A stretch of 64,000 nt of DNA from Acidobacteriota bacterium (GCA_003225555.1 QIAM01000026.1:62001-126000), one strand, 5' to 3'; positions 1-9,005 are shown, counted from the stretch's first letter. The notes: generated from the letters alone by a model not told the origin. Made by a program: numbers and translations.

Positions 1-913
1 AAAGCGCCAGCTCCACCGCCAGATCAGCCGTCCGGTTGTGCTCGTCGATCACCGGATTCACTTCCACGATTTCAAAGCTCAGCATGCGCCCGTGATCGGC
101 AATGATCTCCATGGCGAGGTGAGCCTCGCGATAGGTTGCGCCTCCGCGCACCGGAGTACCGACCCCCGGCGCGTCCTCGGGATCAATCCAATCCATGTCC
201 AATGAAATGTGATAGCCCGCAGTACCGCGGCCAGCCATGCCTAGGGCCTCCTCCATTACAGTGCGCATGCCACGCTCGTCGATATCGCGCATGGTGAAGA
301 CGCCAATGCCCGCTTTCCGTACGTTTTCTTTCTCAATCGCATCGATGTCGCGCACTCCGACCAGCACACAATTCTCCGGCTTCACCTTGGGAGAGAAATC
401 AAAAATATTCGAGAGCTCCGCGGGACCCAGCCCCATCAGCGCCGCCAATGGCATCCCGTGCACGTTGCCGCTGGGCGAAGTCTCCGGCGTGTTGATGTCG
501 GTATGCGCGTCGATCCAGATCAGCCCGATCCGCTGGTTCTGCCGCCGGTAATACTCGGCAACACCAGCCACAGTTCCCGCCGCGACCGAGTGGTCACCCC
601 CCAGGGTCAAAGGAATCTTTTCCGCCTCGAGCGTCTTGATGACCAGCTCCGCATGCTTAGTACAGGTGGCAGTAATCTCCTTCAAATACTTCGCGTGAGT
701 GTCGCCTTCCTTTTTCTGCTCGGGGATCGCAACCGCCACATTGCCCCCGTCCTCGACCTCGTGCCCGAGCTCTTCGAGGCGCGCTTCAAGTCCAGCCACC
801 CGCACGGCCGACGGGCCCATGTCAACGCCGCGACGCGACTGGCCAAGGTCCAGGGGAACGCCAATCACACGGATCTTCTTCGGAATAATGTTGGTGGAAG
901 TTGTGATCGTCAT
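1..913 (-). CDS. rocF: Arginase family protein, C-terminus cut by window edge
   Basis: Manganese ureohydrolase converting arginine to ornithine and urea. The reading frame was translated by hand because the track omits it: it opens at ATG 913 (MTITTSTNIIPKKIRVIGVP) and stays open to base 1, giving about 304 residues. The metal-site motifs appear in family order: GGDHS near residue 106, DAHTD near 140, SLDMDWIDP near 240 and EVNP near 285. Known arginases are about 300 residues, so only a few C-terminal residues should be missing. Agmatinase or formiminoglutamase are alternatives, but the N-terminal GVPLDLGQSRRGVDMGPSA stretch is typical of arginase. It lies downstream of asnS on the same strand, separated by an AATTGG-rich repeat. 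Confidence 0.9.
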   Translation of the reverse strand, partial: MTITTSTNIIPKKIRVIGVPLDLGQSRRGVDMGPSAVRVAGLEARLEELGHEVEDGGNVAVAIPEQKKEGDTHAKYLKEITATCTKHAELVIKTLEAEKIPLTLGGDHSVAAGTVAGVAEYYRRQNQRIGLIWIDAHTDINTPETSPSGNVHGMPLAALMGLGPAELSNIFDFSPKVKPENCVLVGVRDIDAIEKENVRKAGIGVFTMRDIDERGMRTVMEEALGMAGRGTAGYHISLDMDWIDPEDAPGVGTPVRGGATYREAHLAMEIIADHGRMLSFEIVEVNPVIDEHNRTADLAVELAL

Positions 914-924
914 AGAGATTTGCC

Positions 925-1003
925 ATTGTGTAATTGGCCAATTGGAAAGGCGCATCGCCAGATTTCAATTGCGCAGTTACCCGATATCCCAATTACCTAA
1001 TTC
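925..1003. repeat. Boundary repeat, AATTGG/GGTAAT words
   Basis: Spacer between asnS and the arginase gene. It is made of related short words (AATTGGCCAATTGG, CAATTGCGCAGTTACC, CCAATTACC) in both orientations, so the transcript can fold back imperfectly. It is one of about a dozen such word-based palindromic spacers in this window. Confidence 0.6.
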
Positions 1004-2329
1004 CTACGGATACAGCCGGTACAACATCCTAGGAAACGGGATCGTCTCCCGCACATGCTCCAGCCCGCAGATCCAGGCCACGGCCCGCTCAATCCCCATC
1101 CCAAATCCGCCATGCGGCACGCTGCCATACTTCCGCAGGTCGAGATACCACTTGAAGGCCTCTTCCGGCAGCCCATGCTCGCGAATCCGCTGCACCAGCA
1201 GTTCGTGTGAAGCCATACGCTGCGAGCCGCCGATGATCTCACCGTAACCCTCAGGCGCAAGCACGTCGACGCACAACGCCAGTTCCGGGCGCTCCGGATC
1301 AGGCTCCATATAAAACGCCTTCACCTTGGCCGGATAACGATGCACCATCACCGGCTTGTCGAACTGCACCGACAGGTAAGTCTCATCCGGCGAGCCGAGA
1401 TCCCCGCCCCACTCGAATTTCGATTCCAGCGCGCCCTTCGCATGCCCTTCCTGCAGATTCTTAACAGCCTCGTCATAGCTGATCCGAGGGAACGGAGGAG
1501 TAATTTTCTCGAGCTTAGAAATGTCGCGTCCAATCGTTTGTAGATCAACCCGCCGCCGCTGCAGACAGCGCTTCACGATGAAGCTGATCAATCCCTCCGC
1601 CAGTTCCATGAGATCGTCAAGCTGTCCGTAAGCAACCTCGGGTTCGACCATCCAGAACTCGGTCAGATGCCGTCGCGTCTTCGACTTTTCCGCGCGAAAC
1701 GTCGGACCGAACGAGTACACCTTGCCCAACGCCATCGCCGTGGCCTCGATGTAGAGCTGGCCCGACTGTGTCAGATAGGCCTGGTCATCAAAATAGTCGA
1801 CTGGAAAAAGTGTAGTGGTGCCCTCACAAGCCGCCGGAGTAATAATCGGGGGATCGGTCAGGGTGAATCCGCGGTCGTCGAAGAAATCGCGCGCCGCCTT
1901 GATGATCTCCGCCCGCACCCGCAAAATCGCCGCCTGCCGCTGCGACCGCACCCACAGATGCCGGTGCTCCATCAGAAAGTCGGTGCCATGCTCTTTGGGC
2001 GTGATCGGATAAGGATCGGATTCAGCCACACGCTGGACGACCTCGACGTTCGCCACATCCAGCTCATAGCCGCCGGGAGCGCGCTTGTCGGCACGGACCT
2101 TGCCTTCGACGATCACGCTCGACTCCTGCGTCAATGTCTTAATTGCGTCGAATACTTCGGGGGGGACCACGTTCTTAGGCACGACTCCCTGGATCACGCC
2201 CGACCCGTCGCGAAACTGCGGAAACAGCAGCTTCCCGCTTTCGCGCAGGTTATAGAGCCAGCCGCGAATGGTAACGCTCTGGCCTTCATGTTTGCCGACT
2301 TCTGCAATGGTAGTTACAGGTGAGGACAT
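1004..2329 (-). CDS. asnS: Asparagine--tRNA ligase
   Basis: Class II aminoacyl-tRNA synthetase charging tRNA-Asn in the cytoplasm. An N-terminal OB-fold anticodon-binding domain ([17 protein letters not shown]) is followed by the class II catalytic core, with motif 2 ([21 protein letters not shown] region) and C-terminal motif 3 ([16 protein letters not shown]). The protein ends in the usual FPR..YRLYP. The track start is a GTG at 2377. The internal ATG at 2329 ([12 protein letters not shown]) gives 441 residues, fits the family N-terminus better and has AGAG just upstream, so it is preferred. AspRS is unlikely because the catalytic domain lacks the bacterial AspRS insertion. Confidence 0.96.
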   Translation of the reverse strand: MSSPVTTIAEVGKHEGQSVTIRGWLYNLRESGKLLFPQFRDGSGVIQGVVPKNVVPPEVFDAIKTLTQESSVIVEGKVRADKRAPGGYELDVANVEVVQRVAESDPYPITPKEHGTDFLMEHRHLWVRSQRQAAILRVRAEIIKAARDFFDDRGFTLTDPPIITPAACEGTTTLFPVDYFDDQAYLTQSGQLYIEATAMALGKVYSFGPTFRAEKSKTRRHLTEFWMVEPEVAYGQLDDLMELAEGLISFIVKRCLQRRRVDLQTIGRDISKLEKITPPFPRISYDEAVKNLQEGHAKGALESKFEWGGDLGSPDETYLSVQFDKPVMVHRYPAKVKAFYMEPDPERPELALCVDVLAPEGYGEIIGGSQRMASHELLVQRIREHGLPEEAFKWYLDLRKYGSVPHGGFGMGIERAVAWICGLEHVRETIPFPRMLYRLYP

Positions 2330-2396
2330 AATCTCTTTAGCGGAGGCGACGTCAATGTAAGCCCGCAGGACAGCCACCGAGGCGGCGGCGCTACGG

Positions 2397-3218
2397 TTAC
2401 GCTGATTCCAACTTATCGAACGTTGTTCCCAGCTTTTCCAGCGTAGTTACCTTTTCGTCGTCTTCGAGTTCCAGGAGCAACGCCGGAGTGTGCGGGGCGG
2501 AACGCAGCAATTCCATCGCTTCTTTCCAGTCGATGGTTCCCGCTCCCGGCCACAGGTGTGAGTCTTTGTCCCGCTTGTTGTCGTGCACATGCGTCGACCG
2601 GATGTAATTTCGCAGGATCTCGAAAGCATCGCGTACCGAGCTCATGATGTGCGCGTGCCCAAAATCGAAGCACACCCCCACGTCGTCGAAATGCGCGCCT
2701 CGAATCATTTCGACCAGACGATCGGGCGTCGAAAGCTCGTTGGGGATGTTCTCGAGCAGAATGCGCACCCCTAGCGGCTTAGCGAAGGCCCGCAAGTGCT
2801 CGACTGAGGTCATCGCCGCCTCGAACTTCTTCTCATCGAAACTTTCGTTGGGAGTGCCCAGATGCTGTACCAGAAAACGAAACGGAATCTGCTCCGCGAT
2901 CTCCAGGGCACGCTTGATCTCATCCATCGCCTCAATGCGACCCGCACGGTCAGTCGAGGCAACGTTCACCGGAGGCGATCCCGCGCGTCCCCACTCATAG
3001 TCGGCATACAGAGGCGCGTGCACCGAGTTCAGCGGCACCCCACTCCCCCGGAACCACTCGGCAATTTCTTTAACGTGAGCCTTGCGGTTGGCATAGTCCA
3101 GATGCTGCCGCGCCGCGAAAATCTCGATCGCCTGCACACCACTGCGGACCAGTCCATCCAGGATCCCTGGGTGCAGCCGCTCCTTCACGTAGACATAGGT
3201 TGAAACCGCTCTCAGCAT
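2397..3218 (-). CDS. Sugar phosphate isomerase/epimerase (xylose isomerase-like TIM barrel)
   Basis: TIM-barrel protein of the AP endonuclease 2/xylose isomerase-like superfamily. Family features include barrel strands with metal-ligand positions: LLENIP near residue 150, VCFDFGHAH near 180, STHVHDN near 208 and LLLELED near the C-terminus. The substrate cannot be read from sequence; sugar or inositol epimerases and isomerases are usual. The ATG at 3218 ([18 protein letters not shown]) is chosen because AAGGA sits five bases upstream; the track start at 3269 would translate part of a boundary repeat. The protein is 273 residues. Its stop is about 70 bases upstream of the asnS start, so co-transcription is plausible. 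Confidence 0.82.
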   Translation of the reverse strand: MLRAVSTYVYVKERLHPGILDGLVRSGVQAIEIFAARQHLDYANRKAHVKEIAEWFRGSGVPLNSVHAPLYADYEWGRAGSPPVNVASTDRAGRIEAMDEIKRALEIAEQIPFRFLVQHLGTPNESFDEKKFEAAMTSVEHLRAFAKPLGVRILLENIPNELSTPDRLVEMIRGAHFDDVGVCFDFGHAHIMSSVRDAFEILRNYIRSTHVHDNKRDKDSHLWPGAGTIDWKEAMELLRSAPHTPALLLELEDDEKVTTLEKLGTTFDKLESA

Positions 3219-3228
3219 GCATGTCCTT

Positions 3229-3318
3229 AAGAATTGTTGATTGATGATTGTTGATTCTTGATCAAACATTCAAGCCACACGCATTTGACCTTCAATCAAC
3301 AAGCAAAACCAACAATCA
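3229..3318. repeat. Boundary repeat, TTGATTGTTGATT words
   Basis: Spacer between ggt and the isomerase gene. The left half carries TTGTTGATTGATGATTG-type words and the right half their reverse complements (TCAATCAAC, CAACAATCAAG), with a short central spacer. The same word recurs at 39.9 kb on the other side of the tRNA gene. Confidence 0.65.
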
Positions 3319-3328
3319 AGAATGCTTT

Positions 3329-5089
3329 TCAGTATCCAACTGCTTTCCCACTGTTCCGGCCATCGCTCCCGCCCAGCCGCTCCCCGGTTTTCTCATCGAT
3401 CGCAACGCACTCCGCATCACTCCAGTAGGTCGCGACCTTCGCGCCATCATGCAACCCGATCTGCACGTTGTATCCCATCTGCTTCAACAAATTCACCGTA
3501 TCGGGAGAGAACGAGCGCTCGACGCTCACCACGTCCGGCAACCACTGGTTATGAAAACGAGGCGCATTGACCGCCTCCTGGATATTCATCCCGTAGTCCA
3601 CGACTCCCATCAACACGTTCGCCACGGTCGTAATGATCTTCGAGCTTCCCGGCGAGCCCAGCACGAGCACGGCTTTGCCGTTGTGAACGACAATAGTCGG
3701 CGTCATCGATGATAGCGGACGCTTCTCCCGCCCAATCGCGTTGGCCGCACCTTGAATCAGGCCATCGGCATTCGGTACGCCGGGCTTTGCCGAGAAGTCA
3801 TCCATTTCATCGTTCAGCAGGAATCCTAAGCCCTCGGCTGTGACCCGCGATCCAAACCAGTCGTTGATCGTGGTAGTCACTGCCACCGCGTTGCCCTCCG
3901 CGTCCACCACAGAGTAATGCGTCGTGTGCGGTGACTCGTGCCACTGGGGTTTCGGATGCGTCGCCGCATACTGTTCCAGTTGGCTGAAGATCGCCGGCCG
4001 CTTCAATTCCTTGCTCGGGCTCGCACGCGTCGGCTGAATCGACTCACGCCACGCCGTCGCGTATTTCTTGTCGATCAGTTGCGCCACCGGAATCTTCGAG
4101 AAATCCGGATCGCCCAGAAACTCCGCCCGATCGAAAAATGCCCGCCGGAAGGCCTCAACCGTGAAGTGAATGGACTGCGCCGACCGGTTCCCCAGTTTAC
4201 CCAGATCGTACCCTTCCAGAATATTCAGCGACTCAAGCAGCACCGTTCCCCCCGACGACGGCGGCGGCGCGCTGATGACTTCATACCCGCGATAGGTTCC
4301 TCGAACCGGCTCGCGTTCCTTCACCTCGTAATGCGCCAGATCGTCCGCGGTGATCAGCCCTCCGCCTTTTTGTAAGGCTGCGGCCACTTCCTTTGCCAAC
4401 GCACCATGATAGAAATCGTCTGGATTGTCCGCGATCCGCTCCAGCGTGCGCGCCAGGTCCGGCTGCCGGAAAACTTCTCCGGGCTTGTAGTAGTCACCAT
4501 TACGCTGAAACACCCGCCGCGACTCCGGAAACTTCGCCAGATACTCGTCGTCCTGCATGTCCCGGGCTTCTTCCCAAGTCAGCGCGTACCCTTCTCGCGC
4601 CAGCTTGATGGCCGGGGCCATCACCTGCTTAAGAGTCAACTTCCCGTGCTTCTGCTCGGCATACACCATGCCCGCAACCGATCCAGGCACGGCAATCGCT
4701 TTGTAGCCGTACTCGCTAGCCCCCGCGACCACATTGCCCTGCGGGTCCAGATACATATCGCGGGTTGCGGCCGCGGGAGCCTTTTCCCGGTAGTCGAGAA
4801 AATGTGTCTTGCCATCGGCCATCCGGATCAGCATGAATCCGCCGCCACCCAAATTTCCCGCGGGCGGATGCACCACCGCCAGCGCAAACCCGGTGGCCAC
4901 GGCCGCGTCAACCGCATTGCCCCCAGCCTGCATTGCCTCGACCCCGGCTCGTGAGGCCAGTTCATGAACGCTCACAACAATGGCATGCTGGGCGTGTAGG
5001 GGACTGATTGAGCCCCTGGCGGGACCCGCCGTACACAGCCCCAGAGCCGCCATCAGCAGCAAAATCAATAATTTATGCCGGGATCGCAT
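3329..5089 (-). CDS. ggt: Gamma-glutamyltransferase precursor
   Basis: Periplasmic or secreted N-terminal nucleophile hydrolase that cleaves and transfers gamma-glutamyl groups from glutathione and related peptides. Residues 1-26 form a signal peptide (basic MRSRHK, hydrophobic LLILLLMAALGL). The large subunit includes GGNAVDAAVA and GNLGGGGFML. Autocleavage should occur before T389 in the motif TTHYSVVDAEGNAVAVT, which starts the small subunit. The oxyanion-side PLSSMTPTIV and the GSPGSSKIITTV motif are also present. At 586 residues it has the usual family length, and all key residues seen are intact. It is the first gene of a minus-strand series, with no gene closely upstream. Confidence 0.95.
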   Translation of the reverse strand: MRSRHKLLILLLMAALGLCTAGPARGSISPLHAQHAIVVSVHELASRAGVEAMQAGGNAVDAAVATGFALAVVHPPAGNLGGGGFMLIRMADGKTHFLDYREKAPAAATRDMYLDPQGNVVAGASEYGYKAIAVPGSVAGMVYAEQKHGKLTLKQVMAPAIKLAREGYALTWEEARDMQDDEYLAKFPESRRVFQRNGDYYKPGEVFRQPDLARTLERIADNPDDFYHGALAKEVAAALQKGGGLITADDLAHYEVKEREPVRGTYRGYEVISAPPPSSGGTVLLESLNILEGYDLGKLGNRSAQSIHFTVEAFRRAFFDRAEFLGDPDFSKIPVAQLIDKKYATAWRESIQPTRASPSKELKRPAIFSQLEQYAATHPKPQWHESPHTTHYSVVDAEGNAVAVTTTINDWFGSRVTAEGLGFLLNDEMDDFSAKPGVPNADGLIQGAANAIGREKRPLSSMTPTIVVHNGKAVLVLGSPGSSKIITTVANVLMGVVDYGMNIQEAVNAPRFHNQWLPDVVSVERSFSPDTVNLLKQMGYNVQIGLHDGAKVATYWSDAECVAIDEKTGERLGGSDGRNSGKAVGY

Positions 5090-5189
5090 TTAGAGTAGAA
5101 GACGGTCCGGAATTGGGGGCGACTCTTGAGGCTAGCCGACCGCCACGAAGAGAGTCAAATCCAGCGGATGGCTCGACATGAACTTTCTA

Positions 5190-5585
5190 TTACTTCAGTT
5201 CACTAGCTCCTTGCTCCGAAGCCAGCCACGCTTCTGCCGCTTCGAAGTCTCTGAAAACCCGAGTCTCCCGAAAATACTGACCGGTAGCGACCTCGAACAC
5301 TCGCATCATGCCGAACATGGCATCGCGGGTGGCCACGATGGCGCAAACCCCGAATTGAACCTTTTTTCGGATGCCGTCGAGCTCTGCGCTGACGGCTCGC
5401 AACTGGCGGCTTTCCGGCAGAGCGTCTGCTTCACTGACGTCTAAGAGGACGTTAAGGTGCCCGGTGCAGGCCGGATCATCCTTCAGCGTTCGAAAGTGGC
5501 CAATCACGTCCGCGAAGGTCAGCGGAGTGGTGCACGTGGTGCGAATTACTCTTCTGCTGGCGTCGATGACGTAGGTTACTGGCAT
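5190..5585 (-). CDS. Conserved hypothetical protein, SpoIIAA/STAS-like
   Basis: A 131-residue protein starting MPVTYVIDASRRVIRTTCTT. The alternating hydrophobic strands and amphipathic helices (LNVLLDVSEADALPES, then MMRVFEVATG, then FRDFEAAEAWL) resemble the SpoIIAA-like/STAS-like fold found in small bacterial proteins of unknown role. No enzymatic motif, signal peptide or membrane segment is seen. It stands alone between ggt and the YjbR-like gene. The fold assignment is inference; the function is not recognised. Confidence 0.6.
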   Translation of the reverse strand: MPVTYVIDASRRVIRTTCTTPLTFADVIGHFRTLKDDPACTGHLNVLLDVSEADALPESRQLRAVSAELDGIRKKVQFGVCAIVATRDAMFGMMRVFEVATGQYFRETRVFRDFEAAEAWLASEQGASELK

Positions 5586-5626
5586 GGTCCGACTCCATCG
5601 AGAAGGCTAACATGCAGACGAAGGAG

Positions 5627-6025
5627 TTATCGTTTTCTCGCACGAGTCTTGCGCCGGATTGCTCCTTTTCTACTAATCTTTTTCCTGGAATTCGACTTCT
5701 GAGCCTTCTTCTTCGGGACCTTAGCAGCCACCATGTTGTACGACTGCCGGATCAAATCCTCCAACTCGTCGTTGGGTAACGCGTGGAGCCGATCAAGCAT
5801 CACCCACTTGTACCGTCCAACGTACGGCGCGGGACGAATGTCCTCACGCTCGATCAATTCGGCAAAGGTTTCCGGCGTGCACTTGAAGCACAGCCGTAGT
5901 CTGTCCAGGCTGACGATCACAAAGATTTTCCCTCTCACCTTGAAGCAGAGGTCTTCCTCCCACTGCAAGTTCTCCGTCGCCCGCGGGAACGACATGCAGT
6001 AAGCGCGAATGGAATCCACATCCAT
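5627..6025 (-). CDS. MmcQ/YjbR family protein with basic tail
   Basis: The first ~100 residues match the MmcQ/YjbR pattern: IRAYCMSFPRATENLQW, FKVRGKIFVIVS, LCFKCTPETFAEL, YVGRYKWVML, LIRQSYNMVAAKV. This family has a CyaY-like/double-wing DNA-binding fold with no firmly established biochemical role. The last ~30 residues are almost entirely Lys, Arg and Ser (KKKAQKSNSRKK then RRKTRARKR), an addition not part of the core domain and suggestive of nucleic-acid binding. ATG 6025 (MDVDSIRAY) is preferred over the GTG at 6049, which lies in the adjacent repeat. Confidence 0.78.
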   Translation of the reverse strand: MDVDSIRAYCMSFPRATENLQWEEDLCFKVRGKIFVIVSLDRLRLCFKCTPETFAELIEREDIRPAPYVGRYKWVMLDRLHALPNDELEDLIRQSYNMVAAKVPKKKAQKSNSRKKISRKGAIRRKTRARKR

Positions 6026-6033
6026 GGTGACCA

Positions 6034-6130
6034 ATTTAGCGCCGAGCACGCCGGGAACGCAGAGAAAACGACCGCCTGGCCTTGGACCCTCGAGCTGGCT
6101 GTCCCTCGGCGTGCTCGGCGCTCTCGGCGG
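6034..6130. repeat. Boundary repeat with perfect 15-bp inverted arms (GCCGAG words)
   Basis: Between the GNAT and YjbR-like genes. GCGCCGAGCACGCCG at 6039-6053 is perfectly complementary to 6107-6121, and GCCGAG/CTCGGC words continue outward (CTCGGCGCTCTCGGCGG). The GNAT stop codon immediately abuts the repeat. Folding would give a long hairpin in the transcript. There is no T-run, so simple Rho-independent termination is not indicated. Confidence 0.7.
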
Positions 6131-6952
6131 TTAATTGCCTTCCAGCTTCTTGAGCACCGTGACTTTGCTGTACGCCACCCGAAAGCCCAGCCGCTCACAA
6201 TTCCGCTGCGAGGTAGTGCCGCCTTGGGTCACGATCACTGCGTATTCGCATCCGGCCGCCGCGGCAGACGCTAGACGCGCTCGCAGCAGCGCCGTCTGCA
6301 GGCCGCGCCCACGAAACTCGGACAGCGTTCCAGCTCCGCACACTGCGAAGATCCGGTGCTCCGGAATGACAAGACCCGCGCCGCAAGCCACTATTTTGCC
6401 TTCGATGCTGGCAGTGAAAGTCACAGCCCCATCCATCTGGTACAGAGGCGTAAGCAATCCAGCAAAGGCTTCGGGAGCGCCGTCGGGAAAGAACGCCCGC
6501 TCCACGATGGCGGACGTCGCCTCGGCCTGCTCGCGAAGACCACGCCGAATCTCGCATCCGTCCGGAGCAGGAGAAAACTCCTCCGTGGGATCCAGTTTCC
6601 GGTAGAGCACATTGTTCAGCTCGGCGATGCCGTAACCGCGCTCCTTGAACATCTCGAACACGGCAGCATCATGCAGCGGACATAAATCGACTTGAGACGG
6701 AGCCCGGTGCGAGCGGTAGAACTGCTCGACCCGGTCCAGATCCTGCGCGGTGAATGGCCGGTCCAGCCCCATGCCAGTTGCTCTTCCGATCGGCGACTCC
6801 AGCCCCGCGAAGATCATGTGCCCGCCACAGAACTCTTCCTCGGCGGCACCGATTCCCGGCCGCGTCTTCTGGAACACCCGCGCGTAGAACACCTGCGGCA
6901 TCTCTTCCCCCGACTCAAATCGGCGAGCCAATGCCTTATCGACAAATTGCAT
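6131..6952 (-). CDS. GNAT family N-acetyltransferase
   Basis: Acyl-CoA-dependent N-acetyltransferase of 273 residues. The C-terminal half carries the GNAT core: a beta-strand pair with VACGAGLVIPEHRIFAVCGAG, then motif [24 protein letters not shown] for CoA pyrophosphate binding, then SQRNCERLGFRVAYSK. The N-terminal half may be a degenerate second GNAT domain. ATG 6952 (MQFVDKALARRFESG) has AAAGGA nine bases upstream and replaces the track start at 7003. The substrate cannot be predicted. It is the first gene of its strand here, facing away from selD. Confidence 0.82.
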   Translation of the reverse strand: MQFVDKALARRFESGEEMPQVFYARVFQKTRPGIGAAEEEFCGGHMIFAGLESPIGRATGMGLDRPFTAQDLDRVEQFYRSHRAPSQVDLCPLHDAAVFEMFKERGYGIAELNNVLYRKLDPTEEFSPAPDGCEIRRGLREQAEATSAIVERAFFPDGAPEAFAGLLTPLYQMDGAVTFTASIEGKIVACGAGLVIPEHRIFAVCGAGTLSEFRGRGLQTALLRARLASAAAAGCEYAVIVTQGGTTSQRNCERLGFRVAYSKVTVLKKLEGN

Positions 6953-7232
6953 GTGAGAAGTCCTTTCTGTTTGAAGACTGCAATAAGGCGGGATGAGAGA
7001 CACACCTCATTATGCACGTCGTTAGGGCTGCAATGACTGCGCACGAAATATGCATTACCGTCGTCTCATACCGAGGGGCGTTCATGTGCACCTTGAGGTG
7101 CTTCTGTACGAAAGCGAACAAACTAATGGGCTAAGCGAGTGCATCGCATCCGCAAGCGAATACGGCGTGGTAAACGACAAACGCCGCACAGCGAGACTTG
7201 CATCAAAATAATCGGCTAACCTTCCCCTCCGC

Positions 7233-7238
7233 TACAAT
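7233..7238 (+). promoter_or_regulatory. Possible -10 box TACAAT upstream of selD
   Basis: GCTACAAT lies 6-12 bases before the two candidate GTG starts of selD. No convincing -35 element is 16-18 bases upstream. Similar GATACAAT boxes precede the GGDEF gene (29496) and the amidohydrolase gene (55826). If functional here, the selD leader would be extremely short. Confidence 0.3.
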
Positions 7239-7244
7239 GTCTCC

Positions 7245-8342
7245 GTGACAGTGACGAAACCATTCCGCCTGACGGAGTCGGTAAAAGCTGCGGGTTGAGC
7301 GTCCAAGCTGAGTCCAGCGGCGCTGGACACGGTGCTTGGGAAATTAGCCCGGCAGCATGACCCCAACGTTCTGGTCGGCTTCGACTACGCCGACGACGCC
7401 GGCGTGTATCAAATCGCGCCCGACCAGGCGCTGGTTCAGACCGTGGATTTCTTCACGCCGATCGTGGACGATCCCTACACCTTCGGGCAGATTGCGGCCA
7501 CGAATTCGCTCAGCGACGTCTATGCCATGGGCGGCAAGCCGCTCACCGCGCTGGCTCTGGTCTGCTTCCCGGAGAAAGCGGATCTCGAAATTCTCCAGCA
7601 GATCCTTGCGGGCGGGCTCTCAAAAATGGTCGAAGCCGGATGCACCGTGATCGGCGGGCATAGCATCCGCGATGAAGAGACGAAGTTCGGATACTCGGTA
7701 ACCGGCCTCATTCATCCCAGAAGGATCCTCGCCAACCGGGGCGCCAAGCCGGGAGATTCGCTTGTTCTCACCAAGGCTCTTGGTACTGGAGTGATTTCCA
7801 CGGCGATCAAGAAAGGCAAAGCTGAGCCGGCGTGGATTGACTCCGCCGTGCGCTCGATGACAACGCTGAACAAAACGGCTGCCGAAGTCATTACCAAGGA
7901 ACAGGTGGGGACAGCCGTCCCCGGCCGTCCCGCCGAGCACAGCTCGGCTTTCACCGTTCACGCCATGACCGATGTAACCGGTTTCGGCTTGATCGGCCAT
8001 ACACGAGAGATGGCGATAGCGTCCGACGTGTCCGTCGAACTCCATGCCACTCGAATTCCGCTTCTCGACGGGGCGCTCGAGTGCGTCCGTGCCGGATACA
8101 TTCCTGGAGGGCTCAACAATAACCGCGACTTTGCGGACTGCGCCGTCGACTACGAAGCCGGAATCCCGGAGGACGTCCGGGCTCTGCTGTTTGATTCTCA
8201 GACCGCAGGCGGGCTGCTGATGGCGGTCGCATCCAACGACGCTGCTGAGCTCATGCGATCTCTAGCTGCCGCTGACGTGCCTGCGGTCGAGGTCGGCAGG
8301 GTCGTGCCCCGGACCAAGCCCTTGATCAGAGTCACGCGCTAA
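7245..8342 (+). CDS. selD: Selenide, water dikinase (selenophosphate synthetase), Sec-containing
   Basis: Makes selenophosphate from selenide and ATP, the selenium donor for selenocysteine and selenouridine. The track begins at 7332, but the frame extends 5' through one TGA (7296-7298) to GTG 7245 or GTG 7251: VTKPFRLTESVKAAG-U-ASKLSPAALDTVL. The TGA falls where many SelD proteins have the catalytic Cys or Sec, and the essential Lys follows three residues later (U-A-S-K, compare C-G-C-K). A stem-loop follows the TGA. Downstream SelD signatures are intact: VGFDYADDAGVY, DNA-like AATNSLSDVYAMGG, GGHSIRDEE, MTDVTGFGLIGH, FDSQTAGGLLMAV. A ~16-residue extra segment (near VGTAVPGRPAEH) comes from a palindromic repeat. 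The organism must carry selA, selB and selC elsewhere. Confidence 0.93.
7299..7340 (+). promoter_or_regulatory. Bacterial SECIS-like hairpin directly after the selD UGA
   Basis: Starting five bases after the TGA, CCAAGC (7303-7308) pairs with GCTTGG (7334-7339). Inside it TCCAGC (7313-7318) pairs perfectly with GCTGGA (7322-7327), leaving apical loop GGC. Bacterial SECIS elements that recruit SelB sit immediately 3' of the UGA, inside the coding region, with a G-containing apical loop. Position and geometry fit; SelB recognition is inference. Confidence 0.75.
7905..7950. repeat. Double-hairpin repeat (family A) inside selD
   Basis: GTGGGGACAGCCG, then CGGC.GTCC, then CCGAGCACAGCTCGG: two adjacent palindromes matching the copies at 34585 and 49490. 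It is read in frame as VGTAVPGRPAEHSSAF, just before the conserved MTDVTGFG motif. Compared with typical SelD this segment looks like an insertion in a loop. Confidence 0.7.
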
Positions 8343-8851
8343 TCTTCGCGAATCAGTTCCCAGATTCGCGCCAGATGATGATCGTCGTGCTCGGCCACAA
8401 AGTACAAATGATCTACGAGCCTCATCGGCTGCTTCAATCGAGGATGCAGCCTGGTGCTGCCAAACGGCGCGGAATCGAGTTGCTCCACTCGACTCACCAG
8501 CTGCAATCTCGCCTTCCGGAATTCGGCTAGAATCTCCGCGACGGGGCGGTCATTATGACGAGCCTCGTGCGTCTTGCGGTTGCTCAGATCCGCAACCGTG
8601 AGTTCGGTCTTGTTCGACGCGTAATCGTCAACGCGTGCCGTCCAGAGGAACTCGAGATCCAGTAAATGCCCGGCATGTTCCTGAATCGACCACTTGTCTC
8701 CCCGTTTTCTAACCAGCACTTGGCCGGGAATCTGCAGGAGTTCTTCCAGGCGAGCAGGAGTCCCCCGCAAACGCGCGCACAGATTCGGATGCAGTTCTAT
8801 GGGGAAGGAGAAGTCAAACTTTCGTTCAAACCAGCGTGGGACTCGATCCAT
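8339..8851 (-). CDS. DinB family protein
   Basis: A 170-residue four-helix-bundle protein of the DinB/YfiT-like putative metal-dependent hydrolase superfamily. Family features are KWSIQEHAGHLLDLEFLW, with a likely metal His, and the C-terminal HLYFVAEHDDHHLARIWEL with two more candidate His ligands. The role is not known; relatives include thiol-dependent S-transferases and damage-inducible proteins. Its stop overlaps the selD stop by four bases in convergent orientation. Confidence 0.82.
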   Translation of the reverse strand: MDRVPRWFERKFDFSFPIELHPNLCARLRGTPARLEELLQIPGQVLVRKRGDKWSIQEHAGHLLDLEFLWTARVDDYASNKTELTVADLSNRKTHEARHNDRPVAEILAEFRKARLQLVSRVEQLDSAPFGSTRLHPRLKQPMRLVDHLYFVAEHDDHHLARIWELIRED

Positions 8852-8912
8852 TCCGCATTACCCAGAAAACAAGATGTCGAGTCTACGCAGGATGATTCAC
8901 GAATTCGGCAGC

Positions 8913-8941
8913 TTGGACGACACCTCGCGCATCTCTATACC
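8913..8941 (+). promoter_or_regulatory. Weak sigma-70-like promoter for aldo/keto reductase gene
   Basis: TTGGAC, 17-base spacer, TATACC, ending 64 bases before the ATG at 9006. The spacing is ideal but both hexamers deviate from consensus. Confidence 0.35.
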
Positions 8942-9005
8942 ATGTGCGCCGGGTGCTGCTCGTGGCCGTCACGGCGCAAACTTCATCCGAGTCTAAGGAG
9001 CAATC

